Shown piece by piece: positions 16,632 to 28,100 of a DNA stretch of 50,020 nucleotides. The stretch covers positions 11,502-61,521 of the forward strand of contig CAJUJV010000012.1 of the NCBI GenBank assembly GCA_910586845.1, given 5' to 3'. Position 1 is the first letter of the stretch. Each line of letters begins with the position of its first letter. The notes below the pieces were generated by a model that was not told the DNA's origin, searched no databases, and saw only the letters and a program-made list of their open reading frames with translations. The DNA comes from an uncultured Hungatella sp. GTDB lineage: Bacteria; Bacillota; Clostridia; Lachnospirales; Lachnospiraceae. Made by a program: the position numbers and the translations under genes.

Positions 16632-19085
16632 TCAGATCATACTATCGATTTCCCCGACAAAAAAGTCTTTATTGCTGTCATGCTTGAATTCCAATATTTT
16701 AACCATAAATAAACGGTTTTCATAAGTTATATCTGACAGGCGGTTTTCCTGCTCATATTTATTTACCTTTCTTGGAGAAATATTTACCTCATATCCGTTT
16801 TGAATAAGTTTTCCACGAATTCCGCCATTTGTCTTTTGTTTAATGCATTTCATCTCAAGACTCTGACCTATTATTTTCTCCGCCTCTTTCGGATCAATGG
16901 AAAGAACCACATACTGCAGACATAAATCACGTCCTGCCAGAATCCGATCCAGAATACCCACAGAACAGTCCGCCCCGAAAAGAAGCTCAAACATTTCCTG
17001 TACTTTGTCTTTCTCCGGCGATTTATGATCGGCGTGACCAGCCAGGTTTCTTATTTCCCTGGCACGATGGATATCGGATGCCAGATCGTCCCACCATCTG
17101 CCCCAGTCCTCCGGTATTGTGCCCCCGTATAGATGAAAGGTGATACTGGCGCACAGATCCGCAAGACATATTTTTTTGCCGGATATCAGATTGGCGAAAT
17201 TGCCGATATAGGTTTTTGAAACATTCATATGCTTAAAGTTATCTCTTGCTGCCGGAATATTCGCTTTCTCCTTTAAGCTATATTCTGACAAAGCCGATAT
17301 GCCCTGAAAGGCTGCAAACAGATTGTCTCTTAAGGCCTGTTCCACCGCTTTCCCGTACAAAATCAGCTGTGCGGAATAATCGTCAAAATCAAGATGGGGC
17401 AGCGATAAGGCATCCTCGACCACCACTGCCATTTTAAGATAAAACTGGCACCGTACGCTCTGCTTTTCCAGTATCTCGTCCTTCAGATCATGATGTATTC
17501 TGTTTCTGGCAATAACGAATCTTTCATCCAGTGTCTGCAGTTCGGATTCCGTTACGTCGACAATGTCCTCATATTCATCCACCTCGATATCCGGAAATAT
17601 CTGCTTTCCTGCATCATGGAATGTCTGGTCGACCAATCTGTCATGCTCTTCTTCGCTTTCATAAGGAAGCTCTAAAACCTGCCGAAGATTATCAGGATCA
17701 AATTTGCTTTGAATATGTCTCTGTAAACGGCTTCCTATAAGAAGTCCCAGCTCTTCCTGATCGCTGCTGTCTCCAAGCATGAGAAGAAATTCTTTTGCCG
17801 ATATCCCCTGAACATACTGCATATTCTGAATTTTTACTTCTTTCGACTCATTTGCAGAACCGTTCTCATAGTAATCACCGTTTACTACAATCGTCGGTCT
17901 GTCCATTGGGAGATTCTGCATTTTTTTGTTTTCGATATCCTGTAACGGATTTCGCTTTGATGCCGCCGTCATCTTATCCTCCCGGCAATATCGCTGAAAC
18001 AGGAGGGAATTAAACCGCACAAGAAAATCCCTGGATATAAGGTTTTTGTTTCTGTCCTGATATATGTATCTGCGCAGTAATCCTCTCTGCAGGAGAGCCG
18101 CAACTGCTTCTTCATAGGGCGATGCAGTAAAATCACAACAGGCATAATCCTTATTTGAAGACGCCTGAGCCGCCAGCATCTTAAGTACCTTAATCTGTGT
18201 GTCTGTCAACAGCTTGCTCCAGCCATCCATCAGTATCTCGCACTGAAAACGCGCACTCTTAACAGTACCTCCGATATTGACCTCGCCGTTATTGGAAAGA
18301 ATGTTTTCATATATCTGTTTTGCCAGAAGATTTACGAATTTCGGAATTCCTCCGCTGAGGTTAAATATATGGCTGTTCATTGTATCCGGAATGACAAGAT
18401 CGCTGCCTTCCTGCTTTTTATTGAGATAGGACCGCACATCTTCCTGTGAAAAGGGGGACATTTCAATAACGTTCGTAAACTTCTGCAAAAAGTAGGAGCC
18501 TCTTACATCCTTGGGCAGAGAATCCTTTGTAAGATCATAATTGGTCGCAACGATGCACTGTATATATCCGCTCTCAATCAGACTTCTGAGGCAGTCATGA
18601 TGCTCCTGCGTCACGTTTGATGACAGGGTAAACATTTCGAAATAATCCATAACTATTATAACGAAATATCCCCAGTTATCATGGATCTCCTCTATCATAT
18701 TCTGAAATTTTGTTTTTCCTGATATACCGTTGAGCGGGGCTGTTGTCTCCAGAATCTGTGCCAGCAGTTCTTTATCGCTGATTAAAAATCCCAGCGACTT
18801 TTCCAGACGTTCTGCAAGGTACTCACAGAGGTCATTGCTGTCGCTCCTCGTCGATAAATCGGCGAAATAGATCAGTTTCTTTTTTGTTTCCGCTATTTTC
18901 TTTCTGTATTCAGGAGAAAAAGTAGTTCTCAGAAGAGATGTTTTTCCGCTCCCCTCCGGTCCGACCACATAGGTGTTGACTCTGTTTTTAACGCTGTACT
19001 CAAGTTTTTTGATAAGAGTTTTATCACCGATCCATTCGTCTGTACATTCTACAGGAAAATCTTCAATAAACGGATTAAGTTCCAT
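16632..19085 (-). CDS. AAA/STAND-type ATPase with C-terminal HEPN-like domain (cassette gene 2)
   Basis: 817 aa from the ATG at 19083-19085, which has AGGAGG 7 bases upstream. N-terminal P-loop ATPase: Walker A GPEGSGKT at 42-49, Walker B VIIVMDYFE at 142-150, then a winged-helix-like part ending near 320. A short hinge near 345-385 carries VVNGDYYENGS and QNMQYVQG. The C-terminal half is helical; residues about 570-720 match the HEPN pattern (LILYGKAVEQALRDNLF, ending in AREIRNLAGHAD) with R679-N680-x3-H684, the RNase-type Rx4H motif. HEPN domains are frequent toxins and RNA-cleaving effectors in bacterial conflict systems. It lies 19 bp after the giant gene and is surely co-transcribed with it. 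Base composition is AT-richer than flanking genes. No known family was recognised for the whole protein. Confidence 0.8.
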   Translation of the reverse strand: MELNPFIEDFPVECTDEWIGDKTLIKKLEYSVKNRVNTYVVGPEGSGKTSLLRTTFSPEYRKKIAETKKKLIYFADLSTRSDSNDLCEYLAERLEKSLGFLISDKELLAQILETTAPLNGISGKTKFQNMIEEIHDNWGYFVIIVMDYFEMFTLSSNVTQEHHDCLRSLIESGYIQCIVATNYDLTKDSLPKDVRGSYFLQKFTNVIEMSPFSQEDVRSYLNKKQEGSDLVIPDTMNSHIFNLSGGIPKFVNLLAKQIYENILSNNGEVNIGGTVKSARFQCEILMDGWSKLLTDTQIKVLKMLAAQASSNKDYACCDFTASPYEEAVAALLQRGLLRRYIYQDRNKNLISRDFLVRFNSLLFQRYCREDKMTAASKRNPLQDIENKKMQNLPMDRPTIVVNGDYYENGSANESKEVKIQNMQYVQGISAKEFLLMLGDSSDQEELGLLIGSRLQRHIQSKFDPDNLRQVLELPYESEEEHDRLVDQTFHDAGKQIFPDIEVDEYEDIVDVTESELQTLDERFVIARNRIHHDLKDEILEKQSVRCQFYLKMAVVVEDALSLPHLDFDDYSAQLILYGKAVEQALRDNLFAAFQGISALSEYSLKEKANIPAARDNFKHMNVSKTYIGNFANLISGKKICLADLCASITFHLYGGTIPEDWGRWWDDLASDIHRAREIRNLAGHADHKSPEKDKVQEMFELLFGADCSVGILDRILAGRDLCLQYVVLSIDPKEAEKIIGQSLEMKCIKQKTNGGIRGKLIQNGYEVNISPRKVNKYEQENRLSDITYENRLFMVKILEFKHDSNKDFFVGEIDSMI

Positions 19086-19104
19086 TTTCATTCCTCCTGG
19101 TTTT

Positions 19105-22100
19105 TCATTCGTCGTACCATTCACTGTCGTCGTCTGATGACGATCCGTTAAGATCCGGATCAGGCTCCTGCTGTTCTTTATTTTGCAGATTATTGATCAC
19201 GGCTAAGGGCTCATTTTTATTCTTTTCAGACTGTTTGATCTGAAAGATATCAGGTTCCTCCATGACCTGTTCATATATAGAAGGGTTGGTTCTGAAATAC
19301 CTTCTGTATATATCCAGTTCAAATCTGAACATCTGTGAATCAATTGGATGGGCCGTGATTATCTTAAGGCCGAGAAGAACCGTGATGATTCTCTGTATCT
19401 CCACCCTGGCTGTCCCCATCAGGTCTGAAAGCTGATTGATATGTACATATGCATCCTTCTTGGCCGCCAGGCTCTGCATCGCGTCTACGAATCTTCTTTC
19501 TTCACCGTCTTCACAGCCTTCGTAAAACTGCTTGCACCAAAGTTCTGTAATAACTTTTGGCATGCTCTGCCTTATGTCTGACGGATATACCACATATCGG
19601 TTGTCTTTTTTTGCTCTTTCTATGGCTTCCTCACCCAGGAGTTTTGTATGCCACACCAAGCCTCCGGCATAATCCCATATCCACTTCACGGCCTCTTCCG
19701 TGATGATCAATTCAGGATATGGCCGATAGGGCAGAAAGATGACTTCCCTGGCATCGTTTTCAGGGAGTTTTCCGACCTCAATGACCTGTTTCCCAAATCT
19801 TTGGAACAGCTGATTTTTTCTGTCTCCTTTCAGATTATATCGTATCAGCCAGTTTGATCCGCAGATTACGAGATGAACCGCTTTTCTGCATGCATAGCTG
19901 TTCAGTATTTCGCTGACAGCTCCAAACAGGCTGTCCAGATTTCTGTGGTACTTCATCTGCGTCTGCTCCACACGCTCAAACAACCGATCGATCTCATCTA
20001 TGATCAGGAATAATCCTTTATCTCTGATCAGTTCCTTGACATCCATATAGAACAGACTCAATTTTTCAGGCTGCTGATCAGCACAGAAATATCCGCTGCT
20101 CCAGTTTTGTTTTAATTCACTCCACGCATTTTCTGTTTTTATTCCGGGTATTTTCCTTTCAACGATATCCAGGACCCGATCGATAAATACATACTGAATA
20201 GGATCTTTTGCCGGAATAGACTGGCAATCCGTCTTTACACAGATTATATTATCGCGTTTCAGTCCTATAAACGCTTCAAGATAATTGAGAAGCGATGTTT
20301 TACCTGTTCTTCGAATACCGTACATCAACGCGCTCTTATAGTCTTCAAACGAATCTCCTGCCACCAGATTGCGAAGCATGGCGGTTTCGTTTTTGCGTCC
20401 GACAAATTCCGGACTGTAAACCTCGCCGGTTGCTTCGTCAACTTTAAACATGATGCCGTCAGCATACTGAGTCAGAAGTCCTGTGGGATAATCAGGCTTT
20501 TTTATATCCTCAAGTATCAGAGTTCCTTTGCACACCGTTGAAGAATGCATCCGCTCTGAATAGCCGAAACTGACCGTGACCAGATAATCTATTTTATCTG
20601 TCTTCTTATCGCAGCTGTAATCTAATTCAAAAACCGCCTTTCCTTCCGGAGAAAGTCTCTTGAGAATATACTGATTACTGCTGCTGTTATCGCTGTAGGC
20701 CGCCTGGATCACTATATTTTCCGCGGCGATCTTTCCTATGTTGTGAACCTCTCCAAAAAGGTTCCCGTAATGCTGCTGGCTTCCTGAGTTTAAAATCTCG
20801 AACTGAAGTACAGGGCGCTGATCCAGCTCATTGATTTCGTCATTGATCAGTTTCTGCACTCTGTTTTTCATTTCCATCCAGCGGTTGGTTTCAATTTCTT
20901 CCAGCTGCCGGTAGTTTAAAGAAAGCTCTTCTCTTAAAATTTCCTGATTATCCTGAGAGACAGAGGCATAGCAGTTCCTCAGGCTGTCCAGAACGCCAAA
21001 CACCTGTGCAACACAGGCGCCCACCAGTCCGTCTGTGATCAGGCCTCTGATATACTGCAGAAGCGTTTTATGTTCGCCATAGTATGACAGCAGAGACTGC
21101 AGATCCTCCGAGGATTTGATCAATATTAAGAGGCCTTCCTGAACGGTTCTTTTTGCTGTTTCTGTCCCCTCTCCTTTGGGATTCCGGTATTTTAAAATTC
21201 TTGTCATCTCCAGAAGAACCCGGCTTACAACATCCTTTTTCCCCTCAGCCAGAGCCGAATAATAATAGTCGTTTCCGAACATCAGCAGCGCGTCATCCAG
21301 AACCTCCCTGGGCTGATTGTCCGACAGATAATGCTGATAGATCATCCTGGAGAGTTCCAGCTTATCAGGCATATTTCCGGCCAGATTCTGAAGCTTCTTA
21401 TGTTCTTCGATCACCTGCTGAATATCCCTGTCGGAAAAAGCAGGGGTGATGTCTTTTGCAAAAAAGGGGATTTCTTCTTCTGTCATGATCTTTTCTTTAA
21501 TAATCGTTTTGGCAGACATATTCCACAGGGAAGGATCTTTCTGCTCAAAAGCCTTGCCGTCGGGTTTTCTCGACTCCAGCAGCAACAGCTTGCTGGGCCG
21601 CGAACCGCTGATTGCCGGATTATTGGCCAGTGCTTTTACACTCCGGATATATTCCCCATTGAACTGCTGTTTTACGTCCGGATCTGTCAGCGCGTAGCTG
21701 ATCAGTATTTCTCCGCTCTTGTTTTTGGGATTAAACGGATATTTAACCACATAGCAGAAATATGCTTTTTCTACTTCATCCGTCCTGTTTTCAATCAGTT
21801 CTAATTTCTTGTCATCCCTCACTGACGGATCAAAAGCTGTCAGGAGGTCTTCCGCCAGCTGCCTGTTTCTCTTTCCGAAAAACATGGAAAGTCTTCTGAT
21901 TTCATCAGAACGCGGGGAGTAGAGCAGAGACAGAACCATATTCATGCAGCTCCAGATATGAAAGCCGGAGTTTTTAACCCTGTTTATTACGTAACTGTCG
22001 TTAGAGAAAAGCGCTGTGATTCTGTAGCGGGCCTCATAATATTCCCGGCATCTGATTTTAAAGGTTGTATTCGAGGTTTTCTTATAATCCGTACCGTCAA

Positions 22101-25100
22101 AAATCTCATGCTGCAAATATAAGCCCCGGCTGATTTTATGAAGCGCCTTGTAAAATACCCATGCATAGGCATCGTTCCCTTTTTCGAAGTACGCATCCGC
22201 TTTTTTCAGCAGCTGGGCCTGGAAATAGGGATGTTTGACCAGGGCGCTGATCATCCAGACTGTCGCAAATAAAAAGCTGGTATCCGTTTTTTTCTTCAGC
22301 GCCGAATCAATATACAGTTTTTCCCACTTTCCGCTCAGGCTGTAGTCTTCGAAGGGATGAGTCAGCATTGCGGCCAGGGGCTCAAACTCTGTCTGACTTT
22401 CAAGAACAGAGAAATAACCTTCCTTATAAAAATCGGTTACAAACTCTGTCTCTCTGTACTTTTCAGGATATCTCTCTTTGCTGCCGTTTGCTGACATCTG
22501 CTGAATCCAGCTCAGAAAATCATCTCGTTCTTCTTCCCTTATTTCCAGCAAAACCCGCAGCAGGCTTCTGATCAGCCCTACATTATTTGCAGGCGTTCCG
22601 GCACTTACATTAATTTCAAAAGAGATATCTTCCTTCTCTTTCCATGCGTCTTCAATTAATTCTTTCCAGTTTCCGGATATGGCGCTTAAATACCCTCTCG
22701 TGAGCATACGAACCTGCTTTTCGTTTCTATTGCGAAAAGATGCTTCTGTTTCGGTGCGTTTTTCACTGATAGCGGCCCTTTTCTGATATGTCTTATTATC
22801 AGACAACGCATGGGTCATGTAGTATTCTCCGGTACTCTTTGAAAAATCATAATCGGTTATCCTGTTTGTCCATTGATTTACGATGCAGAGAGCATCTAAT
22901 ACCGCCAGCATCTCCGCGTAATCCAGCTGCTTTCTCCTGTAGAAAGACGATGCGTTTTTAGAAGGGTGCAGTCGGATCAGTCCTCTCAGGCATGTATGGA
23001 GATCCGGAATAAAGTTTATGGGATCCGTGCAGCACAAATTATACAGCGCATTATAGGCCCCGTAATCATTTTCAAACATGGAAAGAATACGCTTGATAAC
23101 GTTGATCGTCTCTCCGGCCTGGCCGTTTACAATACCCAGATCTGTAATTTCATTCAGCTTTTCCAGACTTGGCGTATTCCCATCGGGCATTGTCAGCTGA
23201 AGCATCATGCTGTTCTCGATATTACCCGCCCATTCTTCTAATTCCTCCGCATTTTTTTCGGCAAGCAGATCCACCAGCTCTTTATAATTCATCAGACTGA
23301 GAACGTTTTTTAACTGGCACAATATGTCATGAGCCTCCCTGAATCTCTTATCCAAAATCAGATTTGCGACCAGCACAACTCCCAGATTGCAGTTTTGCCC
23401 GAAAATTTCAGATCTGTATGCTTCTAAAAAGTATTTTAATGCATCCGGGCTGCCGCTTTTTTCCGCGATCAGTGATGTGGCCCTGAGCAAGGCGTGTATC
23501 TCCTGCTCATACCCTTTATATTTTATGCAGATCGCTTTTATAAGATCGAGAATCCGGAGATCATCTTTCCACCGCAGCAAATAATCCGGATCATCATACA
23601 GCCTGTTTTCAATATATTTTCTGCACTCTTCCGCCTTTTGTTCATCCCTGACGTTTGCCCAGATCAGCAGCACATTGATCAGCAGTTCATTTTGTTCATA
23701 TTTTTCACAGTAAGAAGCGCACAGTTCACAGTATCCAGGATTAAAGGTACTGTTCATATATAATAACTTGGCATATGCCGCCGGATTATCCTGGATCGGC
23801 AGAGAAATACTCTTTTCCCAGATTCCCAGATCGTAAATATTGCAGTACAAGTGTTTGATAAGCTCGTTGCTGTCATCCTCGGAGAGCACTCTTGTCGAAG
23901 TCTCGTTTACCGATACCTCGATTTCCGTCATCGGCATATTCTGGCTGATACGGTATACAAATTCCAGATATGCGGTTATCTCGTCAATACTCAGATTATT
24001 TAATACCTTCTTAAATAAATCAAAATAACCCGGTATATCATATCCCCATGTACGGCTCAGCAGCGCATTTATTGTCTTTCCGATGCTTTCATCCATATTG
24101 TCCAGAGGATGCTCCGCAAGAACACGAAGTATATATTCCGCGCAGTCCGTATTGTGATCCCTGATCTTTATAAAATACAGACACAGCAGACTCTCAACCG
24201 TACGGTATAAGCGGGCGTGTACCGTACAGCTGTCTTCCACCCGGGCGATTATTTCTTCAGGGAAGACACCCTTCATCATGGTATCGGCATATAGAGAATA
24301 GACGCTCCTCTGCATTTCTATGTCAGCCAGTATATCGTCATTGCTGTTCAGAGAATCAAAGAACCGTACCAGCTGCGTTTTTAATTCATCGGTAACCGCC
24401 AGTTTTATCAGGTTATTATAGATCTGCGGCTTCGTGCAGATAACCGCATCATTTATATTATGTAAAAGCCGGAACAGCAAATCTTCATCTTCCGGAAAGG
24501 ACTCGAGGATCTTTCCGATTCTTTCCGCCTTACGTTCGGCATCGGAAGGCATCTCTTCTGATACCTGTATAATCTCTAAAAGGGCGATTTCTCCCTCCAG
24601 ACTCTTAATGGAATCTCCGTAAATGACCCGCAGTCTCCTCAGTCCGTTTAGATGATCTGTCAGGGACAGGGAGTCCAGTCTTCTCATCTCGTTTTCGATA
24701 TGTCCGGAGACGAGTTCATTTTTCTCCCCGATCTTAAGCACATTATAAATATATAAAGACAGTTCCGTATGTCTGGTTTCCAGCGCCTGCCTCTGGATGA
24801 CGGATAAGCTTTCCTCATCAACGGTTTCATTGCCCGTAACTATCTTTCTTATTAATTCCGGCTCAAAGGACTTCGTCCATTCGGTAAACATCTGAAACAG
24901 TATTGTCTTTATATCTTCCAGGCGGCGGCATTCATATAATGTGCTGATCAGCAGCGCGCCCCAGGTTTTATACCATAAGGATTCTTCCTCCTTATCGTCT
25001 GCATTCCCGATATCAGGCAGAGGTATTCTTGCCTGATCCGGAACCACCTTAAGCTCGGCGATAAACAGCTGCATGGTTCTCTTCCAGCTGTCTGCTTTCA

Positions 25101-28100
25101 TGGCGCATTCGGATACAAATTCTAAATAGTACTCTTTTTGGAACAGCAGGCTGAGATAACGCTCTTCATTCTCCTCTCTCAGAACAGGATATTCCTGCAA
25201 CAGTGACAGCAATGCGATTTCGTCTTCCAGCTCATTATAAATATCCCACAGAAGCCGGACAGCCTTCATATCCGGAAGCGCAAATTTTGCAAAATTTTCA
25301 GCGGCTCCTTTATATGTTCCGATCATTATAAAAACACGGTATCCTATGCTGTAAGCGTCCGTTCCGTGAGGATAGGAATCCGCCTTGTAGATGCCGGTAA
25401 TGGCAGCCGCAAATTTATCGGATACCCCCAGTTTTTTAAGAGCCGCCGAATCAGAATATTCCCTCAGAGACCGGTCTAAACAGACGATGCTCTTTATCAG
25501 AGGATCGTCAAGGAAAGAGCACAGCCTTCTGATCTGATCATAAAAAGCGGAGATCTCGTTATTGTCATGGGAGCCCAGCGAAACAACCGCCCTCCTGATA
25601 AATGTCTGCGAATTTGAGATCATAAAAGACAGACATTCCTGAAGATTGGTGCGGATATAATCGCTGGCCGAAAACGGATCGCTCTTTATTCTTGCCAGTA
25701 AATACAGCATTCTGCAGGAAGCGCTCTCGGAATAAAGCATTCTGAAGCATTCGTATAATTTGCAGCACTCGTCCCACCTGTCATTCTCGGCAAGAATAAC
25801 CATTAATCCATTTGCCAGAATGTTCTTATTCTCGGCAATCCCCTTCCACATATAGTATTCTGCCAGAGAATTTTTGTTTTTCTGATACCGGTAAAACCTG
25901 CTTCCGGTGTCATAGCTTACATTGCCCGTATTCAGTGACTCGTCATTTACAGAAAAAGCGGCTTTTCTGATTCTGAGGATTTCATCTTCCGAATACCCCA
26001 TTTCCGTCAGTTCTTTATCTCTGGAGAGAATAGTTTGAATGAGATCTGTATTGTTATGGCAGACGGCATTTTCCAATTCATTCCTGTTTTCCGCAGTTTC
26101 AAACAGTTCTTTTCTCATCAGTAATCTCTGCTTTTCTTCAGCGCTCAAAATGCCGGACGGAAGAGAAAGCAGTAATTCCATGCTTCTCGGCTGATACAGT
26201 AAATAGCAGTGTTCCCGGGAGTATGCCAGAGCCGCCCCCGGATCACATTTGCATAAGATTTCCAGATAGGAGATCTGTTCCTCCGTATCCAGGCTGTTGT
26301 CATTTGAGTAGGTATTAAAAATCTTAAGATATAAGTCGTCGTTTTTTTCACGGCTGTATAATTTCAGCAGTGAGTGAAAATTCTTTTCTTCTTCAAACAG
26401 CAGCCCCAGTATATAGTAACGTTCCGCTATCCTTTCAAAATTACCTATAACACGGTAAAGGCGCTCTGCCGCGGCCCAGAAAGTCAGTTCTTCGGGTAAA
26501 TCTTTATTTTTCAGGTGTTCCATACCTGCATCGGTATACAGAGGATTGTTCCTGTGATTTTCAAAATAGTTCTCAAGCGGGGTCAGTTCGGAAAAGATCA
26601 GCATTTGAACGATTTCATTATTTCCGCAGAGTGCCGCCGTCAAACCGTGAATTGCAGCAATGTCTTTCCCCAGTGTATGGATCCGTTCAAGCAAATGTTC
26701 CGGCGACACGCCTTCTCTTGCGGTCCCGGTATCCTTCTCCGGTTTTGTATAAGCATTTTCACATGCTCTGATCTGATCTTCGATTGCCTCAAGGTCGGAA
26801 AAGTAAGCCAGTTCCCCGGGATCTGAGTCTACCAATATCTTTGCGGCAATTTTAAAAGACAGTTCTGAAAAATGGGAAGAAATATTATCGATCTTTTCCA
26901 CGATTCCGTCGCTGCCGATTTTTTTTGCAGCCATTACGTCTCTTAAATCCTTATAAAAACACAGTATGGACAATAACTGACCGAAATCTGTATGATCCAT
27001 GGCTGCCGAACAGACGGTCTCGATTATGGCTTTATCCCTCATGGGCGTGGAGTTTGTATCGTTCACTAATGAATACATGGAGAACAATTCATGGGTCTTT
27101 TCAATAATGACACACAGCCCCCGGAGAGCCTTTACCGTCTGTCTGGAAATTGCGTTTTTCTCATTGGCCAGCTCCTTTACCTGGAAAACCGTATGATCGT
27201 CCGGATATGGAGCATTCCAGGCCTCAAAATATATGCTGCGCAGCTCAGAACAGGCGCTTTCGAAATCTGCAATTTTTCCGGATATCTCCTCATTCGGCAG
27301 CTTCCCCGACACGAGACACTTAAGATACTTTTCGACAATCCCGGTCATGGTTTCCAATTGCTCATTTACAAGCGCCGCTTTTCCTTCTAATACAGAAAAA
27401 GCTTCTCTGCTTCCGGTGCTCTTCGAATGTTCTTTGATCCAGTCTCCCAATTCGGTGCCGTCGCCCAAACAGCAGAAACCGCTTTGGACAAATTTCTGCT
27501 TCTGGCCGTTTTCGTACCTGGGATTCGGCGTTAAAACACAATAGATACTGTCATTACTGCCTGCTTTCTTTAATCCGGTCTCAAAGGCCACCCTGGGTGT
27601 ATCTTCATCCATCCCGTCAATAAAGGTGCCGTTCGTTCCAAGAAGGATCCTGGCAATCTGATGTGCAATGGATCTTTTCGCCGATTCTTCCGTGACTTCT
27701 TCGTTATATGCGCGTATTTTTTTGATATTGAGATTCCACCAGTTCATGTATGCTATAACGTGCATCTGCTGAATCTCGATCAGTGAAGTTTCCGTATGGG
27801 AACGGTCATCTCTGTCTTCTGTATCGCTGACCGGTTCGCTGACCGGCAAAACGGGGGTAACGACCGGCTCTCTTGTATGTGAAAGCCACATATTATCACC
27901 GGATATCTTAAAATCCGGGAAAACAGACTGTATCCACTCGCCCAGCCGCTGCCCTTTTGCCAGAATCTTGTAGTTGATTCCATCCGGATGATTGCTCAAT
28001 ATTCCCGGGACCGCCGACATGAGGATCTTCCCGTTCCTCATGAGTTCGCTCTCGATTATGAGCCATGCTTTCGCAGTCATATCGTCTGCCATGCGAAGTG

